64,000 nucleotides of DNA from Acinetobacter sp. BY419 (lineage in GTDB: Bacteria; Pseudomonadota; Gammaproteobacteria; Pseudomonadales; Moraxellaceae). Below are positions 27,289 to 36,294 of this stretch, in pieces (position 1 is the stretch's first letter; the number at the start of each line of letters is the position of its first letter). The position numbers and the translations under genes were made by a program. Location: the NCBI RefSeq assembly GCF_019038395.1, contig NZ_JAGFXZ010000016.1:1-64000 (forward strand). Reading direction: 5' to 3'. The notes below the pieces were generated by a model. The model saw only the letters and a list, made by a program, of their open reading frames with translations, made no database searches and was not told where the DNA came from.

Positions 27289-27671
27289 CCTCCCCCTAAG
27301 CCCTCTCTGATTAGGCATATGCCATTCAACTTTTGATAAGCATATGCTTTTTGTTTTATTATTTTTTGCTAAAGAACTTACTCTTAATTCTATTTTCTGA
27401 TAAAGATCTATTACCAAAACTTAAATTTGCAGTTTTGCCCTGTCAAATATCATGTCTTTTTCACTCTAAATATGCACCATTTACCACTTAAGTCTAATAA
27501 AATTTAATTCGGGTTTTTCTTAGTTCAAACTTAACCAGTCGCTAAAAGTCATTAGATTTTTGAATCCACCCAGATAAATGATCATGATTCTCATTTAGCC
27601 ATATTCGGTTAAATATTTTAAGTACGAAAAAGGATGGCTGAGCCATCCTTTTTTTTAAAACTGTATGGGGC
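27288..27671. other. spacer between hcaR and mhpC with a truncated repeat and terminators
   Basis: The first bases (27288-27315) are a partial copy of the CCTCTCC repeat family. GCATATGC occurs at 27315-27322 and again at 27338-27345, followed by TTTTTG, a possible weak hcaR terminator. A strong bidirectional hairpin stands at 27627-27657. Nothing coding is visible between them. Confidence 0.6.
27627..27657. terminator. bidirectional terminator downstream of mhpC and hcaR
   Basis: AAAGGATGGCT pairs with AGCCATCCTTT, flanked by A5 on the left and T8 on the right. It ends mhpC on the minus strand and any hcaR read-through on the plus strand. Confidence 0.88.
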
Positions 27672-28532
27672 TTATTTTACGCCGTGTACAGCCAGGTAGT
27701 TTTTAATCACTGTGTTGAATTCATCTGCTCTTTCTACTTGAGACCAGTGACCACACTGACTAAAGATATGCGCATCTGCATTTGGAACAACATTGAGAAT
27801 ATCCCAAGTACGTGATACTGGAATCACCACGTCTTGCGTACCATGAATCAACAGCACTGGCACAGTAATGTCTTTCATTTTTTCGAAATCCAGCGGAAAT
27901 TCGAAACGGTCACGATCACGTGCGCCAACCACGTCCATCAGACGGTCAGATGCATAATCATTTTTCGCAGAAGCAAAACGTACAGCAACCAGTTCATCTG
28001 TAATCAGGTCTTTGTTCACCACAAACATAGACAATGTTTTCTTGATGCCTTCTTCAGTCAACACCGGGTTTGCATGTGCTTTTAGTGCAGCCGTTTGTTT
28101 CGCGCCACCTGTACCCATCGACACAATACCCAAAATACGTTCTGGATAATCAAGCGCCATTTGGAAAGCGAGCCAGCCCCCTAAAGAGTTACCCACTAAC
28201 CAGGTTTTTTCAATGCCCAAAGCATCGAGCGTGCGGATCGCATGATCAACCCAAGCGCGGATTCCATAAGCAGTCCCTGGTGCCACGACAGTTTGGCCAT
28301 AACCAATGGTATCGATGGCGATACAACGTGCTTGCTCAGCAATTTGTGGTAGGTTTAACCACCAGTTTGCCGCAGCCGATACACCTGTACCTGAACCATG
28401 TAAAAATAGAATAGGCGTACCTTCACCAATTTCGTGGTAATGGGTCAACTCGCCTTCAGCGGTTTCAATCCATTTGTCTTCTAAGCCAAAGAATGGATCT
28501 GTTTGATAGTCAGGGATTTGAACAGTGCTCAT
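27672..28532 (-). CDS. mhpC: 2-hydroxy-6-oxonona-2,4-dienedioate hydrolase
   Basis: MhpC hydrolyses the C-C bond of the ring-fission product made by MhpB, giving 2-hydroxypentadienoate and succinate (fumarate from cinnamate). The 286-residue alpha/beta-hydrolase has the oxyanion segment HGSGTG (45-50), nucleophile Ser116 in GNSLGGW, an Asp in HGTQDVVIP near 240 and the catalytic His in QCGHWSQVER near 265. It is transcribed alone, flanked by terminators, in contrast to its place in the E. coli mhp operon. The family is clear; the meta-cleavage substrate is taken from context. Confidence 0.92.
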   Translation of the reverse strand: MSTVQIPDYQTDPFFGLEDKWIETAEGELTHYHEIGEGTPILFLHGSGTGVSAAANWWLNLPQIAEQARCIAIDTIGYGQTVVAPGTAYGIRAWVDHAIRTLDALGIEKTWLVGNSLGGWLAFQMALDYPERILGIVSMGTGGAKQTAALKAHANPVLTEEGIKKTLSMFVVNKDLITDELVAVRFASAKNDYASDRLMDVVGARDRDRFEFPLDFEKMKDITVPVLLIHGTQDVVIPVSRTWDILNVVPNADAHIFSQCGHWSQVERADEFNTVIKNYLAVHGVK

Positions 28533-28766
28533 AGTGCTTCCTCTTACAGTCTTTAGCTTGCGTGTCCCTCTATTTTCAAGAATTCGACGTCAAGTTGACT
28601 CATTAAAATGACTTGTGTACACCCTTATATTAACCGCTCAACCGCAGCAAACTGATACAAAATTACGATTGCATCCTACAAAATATATATAATTTAAGTC
28701 ATTGTTTTATCTATTAATTTTAAATAAACCCTATTTAATTTAAGGCTTTTATTAAATTCTTAAGCC

Positions 28767-28795
28767 AAAAAAGCAGCCAGAAGACTGACTGCCTT
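28767..28795 (-). terminator. intrinsic terminator of the porin gene
   Basis: On the minus strand GCAGTCAG, loop TCTT, CTGGCTGC and then six T residues, about 15 bases after the porin stop codon. Confidence 0.85.
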
Positions 28796-28810
28796 TAAAA
28801 TGCGCTTCTA

Positions 28811-30085
28811 TTAGAATTTATAGCTATAAGTGGTTGCTACACGGTATTCTTGGAGGTCTGGTTTTGCTGGATTGGCAAAATTCACATCAATATACATACC
28901 CTGTACGCCCAAACCTTTTAATTTACCTTCTGGCACAGTGTAATTGACGATCGCATTCACTTCATCCGTATTGAAGTTCTGACCTTGATATGCCCCAGTC
29001 CCTTTCTGATCATAGCCTTTGAAATAAACTGCTGTTGTATTCAGCCCCTTCAAGCCAACTTTAGAAAAGTCATAGCTATAAGACATATGCCATGACTTTT
29101 CTTCTGGCGCGGTGAAAGTCGCTACTCCCCAGTTCGCCAAATAAGGCTGTGGCACCCAGCCTCCCAATGTCGGGAATGCGCTGCTGTCACCAAACATTTG
29201 CTGATAACCCACACCTACCGTATGCGCACCATGATTGATTTTTGCAGCTACCGATAATGCCTGGTTGTCGATCTCACCATACAATTTATCGCCAGATCCC
29301 GAATTATTGAAATAACGCACATTACTATCTAATTTGGTTTTTTCGCCTAACCCGGTTTTGTAATTCACACCCAGATAATGCTGCTGGTAAATGTCTTGAA
29401 CATCGGCATACCAGTAACTTGCAGCCACTTCTTTGGTCAGTTGGTGGTCTACACCTACAATCCACATCCCATCAGAAGCTTCACCATTATCGTAATATTT
29501 TAGGCCTTTAACAGGTGCAAATAAAGTTAAATCACGGAACTGATTGTCATAACGGTTATTAATTTTATCCACATAAGCCAAAGTGAGTTTAGTATCTTTA
29601 ATCTCTTTCGACTCTAACCATGCACCGCTATAAGTTGTTAACAACTGACGCGATGGATCGAACACTAAAACAGGAGAAACCGGAAGCAACTCACCTACTT
29701 TTAATTCAGTTTTTGAAACCTTGGCTTTTAAGGTTGCGTTGACTTTACCGAAATGGTCTTTTGATTTCTTACCATCATGCGGTAAAACCCAATCCGGATT
29801 TTTATCACGACCTTTGAGTTTAACTGCATGCTGAACCAGAACATCAGTCCCGACCTGCACACCACCGCCAATATCGTGATAACCAGACTTAGCATCCAGA
29901 GTTATCCCTTGTGACCACGAACCCCAGTTTCGTGCGGAATAGTCATCTTGATACTGACGGTCTAAATAGAAATTTTTAAACTTCAGTTGAACATTGCTGT
30001 CGTCAATAAAATCTGCATTCCCTGCAGTTGTCCCTAAAGTTGCTGTTGCAGCAAGTATTGCTATCCATAAGTGGTGACGATGCAT
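28811..30085 (-). CDS. OprD-family outer-membrane porin, probable aromatic-acid uptake channel
   Basis: A 424-residue beta-barrel porin. It has a signal peptide (hydrophobic ILAATATLGTTAG, with cleavage near residues 22-24). The mature start ADFIDDSNVQLKFKNFYLDR and the NWGSWSQGITLDAKSGY segment are typical of OprD/OpdK family channels. The protein ends in Phe, as outer-membrane barrels do. FDPSRQLLTTYSGAWLESKE resembles the substrate-loop region of the family. OprD-type channels often sit in the catabolic cluster of the acid they import. Between mhpC and mhpE, this one is probably for phenylpropionate or cinnamate. Specificity is inferred. Confidence 0.88.
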   Translation of the reverse strand: MHRHHLWIAILAATATLGTTAGNADFIDDSNVQLKFKNFYLDRQYQDDYSARNWGSWSQGITLDAKSGYHDIGGGVQVGTDVLVQHAVKLKGRDKNPDWVLPHDGKKSKDHFGKVNATLKAKVSKTELKVGELLPVSPVLVFDPSRQLLTTYSGAWLESKEIKDTKLTLAYVDKINNRYDNQFRDLTLFAPVKGLKYYDNGEASDGMWIVGVDHQLTKEVAASYWYADVQDIYQQHYLGVNYKTGLGEKTKLDSNVRYFNNSGSGDKLYGEIDNQALSVAAKINHGAHTVGVGYQQMFGDSSAFPTLGGWVPQPYLANWGVATFTAPEEKSWHMSYSYDFSKVGLKGLNTTAVYFKGYDQKGTGAYQGQNFNTDEVNAIVNYTVPEGKLKGLGVQGMYIDVNFANPAKPDLQEYRVATTYSYKF

Positions 30086-30452
30086 GATGAGTTCCCCATT
30101 CAGCAGATAAAATCCATGCCGCCATCATGCGTAAGTCGATTTAAATAAAAAATCCGACTACAGTATTAAACTTTTGTTCTTTTAGATCGCCCTATTGCAG
30201 AGCCCTGTTCAAGCACAAAATCTGTTAGATTTTAAACCGATTAATAAAACTAAAAATTTGACCAAAGATTTAATTTAATATTTTGTTTCTTTTATTAATA
30301 AGAGTAAATTTTTTAAAAACTTTGCGCCTCTATTTTTTATTTATCGTTTTTATGTTTAAAGAAAAAATAAAACTCAAATAATCTTAATATAGCGCTATAG
30401 CTAAAATATCTGAAGTCAGAGTTTTAATATATTATTCAACAGAATTAAAAAT
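30086..30452. other. AT-rich spacer upstream of the porin gene
   Basis: No ORF is evident. The porin promoter should lie here on the minus strand. AGTCG and CGACT around 30131-30156 can pair in the 5' leader. The ten bases GCTATAGCTA at 30394-30403 recur upstream of mhpD (33443-33452) and could mark a common control site, though the distance to the porin start is large. Confidence 0.4.
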
Positions 30453-30482
30453 AAAAAAGCATCCAGTCTGGATGCTTTTTTA
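30453..30482. terminator. terminator downstream of mhpE
   Basis: GCATCC, loop AGTCT, GGATGC, with A6 on the left and T6 on the right; it ends the minus-strand mhpDFE transcript 33 bases after the mhpE stop. Confidence 0.88.
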
Positions 30483-30515
30483 TTGACCTTATTTTAAATG
30501 CGACTGCATTAAAAA

Positions 30516-31535
30516 TTAAGCTTGTAACTCACGTGCTTTAGACATGGTTAATGCCAAGTCTTCAATCATGTCTTCCTGACCACCCACCGTACCACGGCGA
30601 CCAAGTTCCATCAGGATTTCACGTGCAGATACGCCATACTTCGCTTCAGCGCGTTTTGCGAACAACAGGAATGACGAGTAAACACCAGCATAACCTAAAG
30701 TTGCCGCATCACGGTCGGCACGGATCGGGTTGTGCATCATTGGAATGACTAGATCTTCAGCAACGTCTTGTACTTTGAACAGGTCTACGCCAGTTTCCAT
30801 TTGCATGCGGTTTGCAACAGCAATGAACAACTCAAGTGGTGTATTACCTGCACCCGCACCCAGACCCGCAGATGCCAAATCGACACGTACTGCACCGGCT
30901 TGTACCGCAGCAACAGTATTCGACACGCCCATACCCAGATTATGGTGACCGTGGAAACCAAGTTCGATGCTTGGATCCAGGTGTTGACGTAAATGATCAA
31001 CACGATCAGTTACATCGTGCGGCAGCATATAGCCTGCAGAGTCAGTCACATAGATACAGTTTGCACCATAAGACACCATCTTTTTTGCTTCTTCAAGCAA
31101 TTGAGCTGGCGTTGCCATGTGCGCCAGCATCAAGAAACCGACAGTGTCCATTTCCAGTTTGCGTGCAGCAGTAATATGCTGTTCAGAACAGTCTGCTTCA
31201 GTACAGTGAGTCGCAACACGAATGGTAGATACACCAATTTCATGTGCCATTTTTAAATGATCGACCGTACCAATACCAGGTAGAAGTAATGCAGAAATTT
31301 TTGCATTTTTCATACGTGGCACAACAGCAGACAAATATTCTTCATCTGTTGCAGCAGCAAAACCGTAGTTCACGGATGAACCGCCAAGGCCGTCACCATG
31401 GGTTACTTCAATTAAAGGTACGCCGGCATCATCAAGTGCGGTTGAAATCGCAATCATTTGCTCAACAGTGGTTTGATGGCGCTGCGGGTGCATACCATCA
31501 CGCAAAGTCATATCATGAACAATAATCTTAGACAT
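30516..31535 (-). CDS. mhpE: 4-hydroxy-2-oxovalerate aldolase
   Basis: MhpE splits 4-hydroxy-2-oxopentanoate into pyruvate and acetaldehyde. The 339-residue protein belongs to the HMGL-like metal-dependent aldolases, with [13 protein letters not shown] at 9-21 (Asp13 as metal ligand), [13 protein letters not shown], a YVTDSAGYM strand and the metal-binding [11 protein letters not shown]. The C-terminal [17 protein letters not shown] is the communication domain that contacts the dehydrogenase partner. It lies 12 bases after mhpF, consistent with the MhpE-MhpF complex, which channels acetaldehyde. Confidence 0.95.
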   Translation of the reverse strand: MSKIIVHDMTLRDGMHPQRHQTTVEQMIAISTALDDAGVPLIEVTHGDGLGGSSVNYGFAAATDEEYLSAVVPRMKNAKISALLLPGIGTVDHLKMAHEIGVSTIRVATHCTEADCSEQHITAARKLEMDTVGFLMLAHMATPAQLLEEAKKMVSYGANCIYVTDSAGYMLPHDVTDRVDHLRQHLDPSIELGFHGHHNLGMGVSNTVAAVQAGAVRVDLASAGLGAGAGNTPLELFIAVANRMQMETGVDLFKVQDVAEDLVIPMMHNPIRADRDAATLGYAGVYSSFLLFAKRAEAKYGVSAREILMELGRRGTVGGQEDMIEDLALTMSKARELQA

Positions 31536-31547
31536 TTTGGTATTCCT

Positions 31548-32444
31548 TTAAGCTTCAGCAGTGTTAAACACGTGTTCTGCGAACATTTCTGCAGTACGCG
31601 CAGCTGCTGCAGTCATAATATCCAGGTTGCCTGCGTATTTCGGCAGGAAGTCACCCAGACCTTCAACTTCTAAGTAAATTGACACACGGTTGCCATCAAA
31701 TACCGGACCGTTTACCAGTTTGTAACCTGGTACGTATTTCTGAACTTCCTGGATCATCGCATGCACTGACTCTGTGATCGCTGCCTGATCCGGCTCACCT
31801 TCAACCAAGCAATGCACGGTGTCACGCATCATCAACGGTGGCTCAGCCGGGTTAATGATGATGATTGCTTTACCTTTTTTCGCGCCGCCAACTTTCTCAA
31901 TCGCACCCGCAGTGGTACGCGTGAATTCATCGATGTTTTTACGGGTACCCGGACCTACAGACTTGGTCGATACCGTTGCGATGATTTCGCCATATTCAAC
32001 AGGCTGTACGCGAGAAACTGCAGCCACCATCGGAATGGTTGCCTGACCACCACATGTCACCATGTTGACGTTTGGCACTTCACCTTGTGCAAGTAATGCT
32101 TCAAGGTTGACCGGTGGCACGCAGAATGGACCAATCGCAGCAGGCGTTAAGTCAATCATTAAAACGCCAAGTTCATTCAGCTTGCGGCTGTTTTCCGCGT
32201 GAACGTATGCAGAAGTCGCATCAAATGCGATTTTAATGTTATCTTCAAGTACATGAGGCAGTAAACCGTCTACACCTTCAGCCGTGGTTTTTAAACCCAT
32301 TTTCGCTGCACGCGCAAGACCTTCAGACGTTGGGTCAATCCCCACCATCCAGACTGGCTCTAACCATTCGCTGCGTTGTAATTTATAAAGCAAATCAGTA
32401 CCAATATTCCCTGGACCGATCATTGCACATTTAATCTTTTTCAT
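31548..32444 (-). CDS. mhpF: acetaldehyde dehydrogenase (acylating)
   Basis: MhpF oxidises acetaldehyde, channelled from MhpE, to acetyl-CoA with NAD+ and CoA. The 298-residue protein has an N-terminal Rossmann motif (GPGNIGTDL at 10-18), FDATSAYVH near 74-82 and catalytic Cys131 in [28 protein letters not shown] and RDTVHCLV are also family segments. The order mhpD-mhpF-mhpE matches one lower meta-cleavage operon. Confidence 0.96.
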   Translation of the reverse strand: MKKIKCAMIGPGNIGTDLLYKLQRSEWLEPVWMVGIDPTSEGLARAAKMGLKTTAEGVDGLLPHVLEDNIKIAFDATSAYVHAENSRKLNELGVLMIDLTPAAIGPFCVPPVNLEALLAQGEVPNVNMVTCGGQATIPMVAAVSRVQPVEYGEIIATVSTKSVGPGTRKNIDEFTRTTAGAIEKVGGAKKGKAIIIINPAEPPLMMRDTVHCLVEGEPDQAAITESVHAMIQEVQKYVPGYKLVNGPVFDGNRVSIYLEVEGLGDFLPKYAGNLDIMTAAAARTAEMFAEHVFNTAEA

Positions 32445-32468
32445 GAATGTACTCTCTTGGAATCTTGA

Positions 32469-33266
32469 TTATTCAGCAGCAAATGCAGCGGTTACTGAAC
32501 CAAAGCCTTCAATCTCAACCTTAAATTCATCGCCTGGTTGAGCCACAACCATTGGACCTAAAGCACCTGTTAAAATAATGTCACCTTTTAACAGTGGGCG
32601 GCCACGGCGTACCATTTCATCTGCCAGCCAGACTGCGGCATTTAAGGGGTTTGCAAGACAGGCTTTACCTACACCTTGAGACACCACTTCTTCACCGCGC
32701 GTCATCACCATCTTGCAGTTCACAAGATCAAGATTTTCTAGTTTGACTGGCTGAGAACCCAATACAAATGCAGCAGAAGATGCGTTATCTGCCACAGTAT
32801 CAATCAGGCTGATTTTCCAGTTTTCGATACGGCTATCGACCACTTCAATTGCAGGCAGTGCATAATCAGTCGCGCTGATAATGTCTGCGTAGGTGTGTTT
32901 TTCTTTGGTTAAATCCTGGTTAATCACCAATGCGATTTCCGCTTCAACTTTCGGCTGAATCAAGAGACCGGCTGGAATTACTTCACCATCGCCATAGGCC
33001 ATGTCGGCAAATAACATACCAAAATCCGGCTGATCTACACCCAGTTGCGCTTGAACGACTTTAGAAGTCAAACCAATTTTACGACCGACCAGACGGCGAC
33101 CTTCAGACAAGGCACGTTCGGTATTCACTTCCTGAACGGCATAGGCGATATCTACGTCAGCGCTTTCACCGCCAAGTTCCGGGCGAATCGGCGCGATCGC
33201 AGTTTGTGATAATTCAGCGCTACGAAGTGCTTGTGCAACTGATTCAACGACAGCAGAATTCGACAT
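32469..33266 (-). CDS. mhpD: 2-keto-4-pentenoate hydratase
   Basis: MhpD adds water to 2-hydroxypenta-2,4-dienoate to give 4-hydroxy-2-oxopentanoate. Started at MSNSAVVESVAQALR it has 265 residues, with AAGGAA upstream on the minus strand; a seven-codon extension of the frame is less likely. The fumarylacetoacetase-like fold is seen in VGRKIGLTSKVVQAQLG, DFGMLFADM, KVEAEIALVI with acidic metal ligands, AIEVVDSRIENW, and the closing LTGALGPMVVAQPGDEF. It heads the mhpDFE unit. Confidence 0.95.
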   Translation of the reverse strand: MSNSAVVESVAQALRSAELSQTAIAPIRPELGGESADVDIAYAVQEVNTERALSEGRRLVGRKIGLTSKVVQAQLGVDQPDFGMLFADMAYGDGEVIPAGLLIQPKVEAEIALVINQDLTKEKHTYADIISATDYALPAIEVVDSRIENWKISLIDTVADNASSAAFVLGSQPVKLENLDLVNCKMVMTRGEEVVSQGVGKACLANPLNAAVWLADEMVRRGRPLLKGDIILTGALGPMVVAQPGDEFKVEIEGFGSVTAAFAAE

Positions 33267-33672
33267 CAATGTTTCCTTAAACTGCAAAAATGAGGCTTAT
33301 GCCGGAAGCTAAGACAGACAAAATGCTCCCAGATGACCTTTCCAATCACCAGAATGAACAGCTGTTCCTAGATGGGCATATGAATAAACAGTTTTAGGAT
33401 GGGAAAAATCTGGCATTTGTGCCAATAGTTATTTTATTTTTTGCTATAGCTATTATCTATAAGGAATATTTATAAAAATCAATATTAAACAGGAAGTTAT
33501 TATTTAAAGCATACTATGATTTAGCAAAATAACGGCAGTTATATGACCGAATAAAATCAGCATAATGACAAGTTTAGACTAAAAGATAAGAATAATTGCT
33601 GAAATCTGCAGCACTCCCCAGCAAATTTAAGCTGAGGAAATACTTGTATTTCATTGCCACCACGATAATAGA
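33267..33672. promoter_or_regulatory. upstream region of mhpDFE
   Basis: A 400-base spacer with no credible ORF. The mhpD promoter must lie here on the minus strand. It contains the palindrome-like GCTATAGCTA (33443-33452), which also occurs upstream of the porin gene, within a very AT-rich stretch. The segment 33650-33672 precedes the HAD gene end. No operator could be proved. Confidence 0.4.
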
Positions 33673-34341
33673 TTAAACCGCTTGTTTCCATTGGACTTTA
33701 GCCAACAGTGCAGTATGCAAAGCGGCCACATCATCCACGATACAGACTGGATTAAATTGAGCCAAAAGTTCAGGCTCATGCACGCCATAACTTACGCCAA
33801 CACTTGGCATGGCAATATTTTGTGCCATTTCCAGATCATAAGAAGTGTCACCGACCATAATCGCATGTTCGGCCTGCACGCCAGTTTCCGCAAGAATTTC
33901 TTCCAGCATCAAAGGATGTGGTTTGGACTTCGTTTCACTGGCTGCACGCGTCGCAACAAACAGCTCAACACTATCGGTTTGTTTTAATACCCGATCCAGA
34001 CCTTTACGGCTTTTTCCAGTCGCCACAGCCAGTTTTACGCCTTGCTGCTGTAAATCCGTAAGCATATGCGCCACGCCCTCAAACCAGGCATCTCCTGATG
34101 AATTCGCCACATAATGCTCTGAATAGGCTTGCAAAATATCTGTATGTAATTCAGGCACTGCCGGAAATAAACGCTGTGCCACTTCAGGCAAACCTAAGCC
34201 AATAATGCTTTTCGCGTCTTCATCGCTTAAGGGCTGCTGAAATTGCTGTGCTGCAAATTGCAAACTCGCCACGATTTGACCGACTGAATCAAATAAAGTG
34301 CCATCCCAATCAAAAATGATCAGTTTTACAGGTGAGTTCAT
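33673..34341 (-). CDS. HAD-IA family hydrolase, phosphoglycolate phosphatase-like
   Basis: A 222-residue cytosolic phosphatase. Motif I is FDWDGTLFDS with nucleophile Asp11 and Asp13. Motif II is AVATGKSRKGL near residue 110. Motif III/IV is MVGDTSYDLEMAQNI near 165-180, followed by GVSYGVHEPELL, the pattern of the Gph/PpaX-type HAD-IA enzymes with a helical cap. A HAD gene next to rluC and rne is also found in Pseudomonas. The natural substrate is unknown. Confidence 0.88.
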   Translation of the reverse strand: MNSPVKLIIFDWDGTLFDSVGQIVASLQFAAQQFQQPLSDEDAKSIIGLGLPEVAQRLFPAVPELHTDILQAYSEHYVANSSGDAWFEGVAHMLTDLQQQGVKLAVATGKSRKGLDRVLKQTDSVELFVATRAASETKSKPHPLMLEEILAETGVQAEHAIMVGDTSYDLEMAQNIAMPSVGVSYGVHEPELLAQFNPVCIVDDVAALHTALLAKVQWKQAV

Positions 34342-34398
34342 ATCAGGTTCCTAAATTTGATTCAGTTTCAATCCACTCTTTGCAGAGCAAACTCATTT

Positions 34399-34555
34399 AC
34401 CTCTCCCCGGCTCTCTCCTTTAAGGAGAGGAAGATTCCTTACCAAATAAATTCAGGATTAAACTTTCATTGGAATAAAATGGACTACATTATATTCATGA
34501 AAAGATTTAATTTAATAACATTCCCTCTCCTTTTAGGAGAGGGTTAGGGAGAGGT
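34399..34555. repeat. inverted pair of palindromic repeats (BIME/MITE-like)
   Basis: ACCTCTCCCCGGCTCTCTCC with TTTAAGGAGAGG at 34399-34433 and, in reverse orientation, CCCTCTCCTTTTAGGAGAGG with GTTAGGGAGAGGT at 34523-34555. They bracket about 90 AT-rich bases without genes. The paired arrangement between the HAD gene and rluC looks like a small non-coding repeat unit. Related single copies are at 3591, 22991 and 27288. Confidence 0.75.
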
Positions 34556-34563
34556 CTTACCCA

Positions 34564-35529
34564 TTAATATTCAGAAGAAGCCGCAGGCTTATCCGCCTTC
34601 TGCGCACGAAGTTGTGCCACCAAACTCTGCATATCTTCCGGTAAAGGTGCTTCAATCACTGGATATCCCGGAATATCCAGACGCATTGCATGTAAACACA
34701 AACGGCGTGGTTTTGGCCCACGATATTCGGTTTCATGACCATACTTTTCATCACCCACCAGCGGATGACCAATGCTGAGACCATGCACACGAATCTGGTG
34801 GGTACGACCAGAAAGCGGAGATGCATATACCAGTGTGGCATGCATAAAGCGTTCTTGTACATTCCACTGGGTTTTAGACTCTTTACCTTCTTTCGGTGAG
34901 ACACAAACCCGGCGCTCGCCGTTGGCCAGCTCATAACGATGTAAAGGTGCATCAATCAGCTGTTTATCCAGACTGACCTGCCCTTTAACCACAGCGACAT
35001 AGGTTTTTTTGATTTTATGTTCACGGAGCATATCTTGCAGTAATTTTAGCGTACTGCGCTTTTTAGAAATCATCACCAGACCTGAGGTATCACGGTCAAT
35101 TCGATGAATGAGCTCTAAATATTTTTTACCACTGGCAGCACGCAGACCTTCAATCAGCCCATAGGCCATACCACTCCCGCCATGTACTGCAATGCCAGAT
35201 GGTTTATTAACAACCATTAAGCCTTCATCTTCATAGACAATACGGCTGAGTAAGCTTTGTGCAACCTTGTCTGAAACAGGCGCATCGGTTTCATCTTTGA
35301 TTTCATAACGAATTGGCGCAACGCGAATCTGATCACCAATCGCCAGTTTGGTTTCGGCTTTAATGCGTTTTTTATTGACGCGAACCTGGCCTTCACGAAT
35401 CAGACGATAGATACGGCTTTTTGGCACACCTTTCAGACGACTAAACAGGAAATTATCGATGCGTTGTCCATCTTGATGTTCATCCACTTCAAACCAAGTG
35501 ACGTTTTGCCATTGTTGCGTAGAATTCAT
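34564..35529 (-). CDS. rluC: 23S rRNA pseudouridine(955/2504/2580) synthase
   Basis: RluC isomerises three uridines in 23S rRNA. From ATG 35529 it has 321 residues; a TTG six codons upstream is the alternative start. An N-terminal S4 RNA-binding domain (about 12-75; RIDNFLFSRLKGVPKSRIYR, INREGQVRVNKKR-like segment) precedes the RluA-type catalytic domain, with the nucleophile Asp145 in HRIDRDTSGL. SGRTHQIRVH and GHPLVGDEKYG are also seen. It is divergent from rne, the same arrangement as in Pseudomonas and E. coli. Confidence 0.94.
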   Translation of the reverse strand: MNSTQQWQNVTWFEVDEHQDGQRIDNFLFSRLKGVPKSRIYRLIREGQVRVNKKRIKAETKLAIGDQIRVAPIRYEIKDETDAPVSDKVAQSLLSRIVYEDEGLMVVNKPSGIAVHGGSGMAYGLIEGLRAASGKKYLELIHRIDRDTSGLVMISKKRSTLKLLQDMLREHKIKKTYVAVVKGQVSLDKQLIDAPLHRYELANGERRVCVSPKEGKESKTQWNVQERFMHATLVYASPLSGRTHQIRVHGLSIGHPLVGDEKYGHETEYRGPKPRRLCLHAMRLDIPGYPVIEAPLPEDMQSLVAQLRAQKADKPAASSEY

Positions 35530-35599
35530 ACAGTTACTATGACCCAAAAAATACTAAAATTGTTTAAAAACTGACCACTCAGGTTATGCTTTACACAAG

Positions 35600-36294
35600 A
35601 AACATAAGCTTAGCCCATAGGCAGATGATGCAAGGTTTGATATAGTCAGCGCACGGAAACCATCGTTTGTGAGTAAAAGTTGAATCATTTCAGATTTTTC
35701 TGAACTTGATTGTTCAATTAAAGACTCACATGATACGGGAAGGTCCCCAAAGAATTATGCCGCGCCGAAGGCTTATTATATCGGCAAACAAAGCAAACTG
35801 TTGCGTTTAATTGTACCTCAGGTACATAAATCAGTTTGTCTTAAAAAATATGTCGCCAACTTTGTTGGTTTTTAAACGTAAACTGATACACATCAGATTA
35901 GTCGCAACCTGAAGACGACTTCAGGCTACAGCGTTGATGCATTGGATCTGCACAGTTTGTAAAGGTACGACGACAATTCCGTATCAAGACACTTTCTATA
36001 AAGAAGGGATGATCTTCGAGCAATGTGACAGTGAAAGTTACACACATCCAATGCACCGCTCGTCCGCCAGTGAAGCGTTCAGGTGACTTTAATCGTTTAG
36101 AGATTGAAGCCGTATTGCCATCATCAATACGTGAATCAAAAACCGAAGCCCATCTATATTAAATAGAGCTCGGTCAGAAAAGACTCAAACCACAATGAAT
36201 TTCATTGCAGATTTGAGCCATTGATCCGTGATGTGTGATGTTAGCTACGTGTATAGCGATTTTTTGCTGTGTATCACTATAAGGTGTTACACCC
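35600..36294 (+). ncRNA. long structured 5' leader of rne (candidate rne-II-type element)
   Basis: About 700 bases upstream of rne contain no credible ORF but much pairing. TGTACC-TCA-GGTACA is at 35813-35827, and CCAAC-TTT-GTTGG followed by T5 at 35856-35873. CCTGAAG-ACGA-CTTCAGG is at 35908-35925. A perfect 10-bp long-range match joins TGCATTGGAT (35938-35947) to ATCCAATGCA (36046-36055). A two-step hairpin (CTCAAA...TTTGAG enclosing CAATG/CATTG) stands near 36183-36219. RNase E genes are autoregulated through cleavage of a folded leader, and a Pseudomonadales-specific motif named rne-II has been described in this position. I assign it by position and folding, not by a covariance match. Confidence 0.6.
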
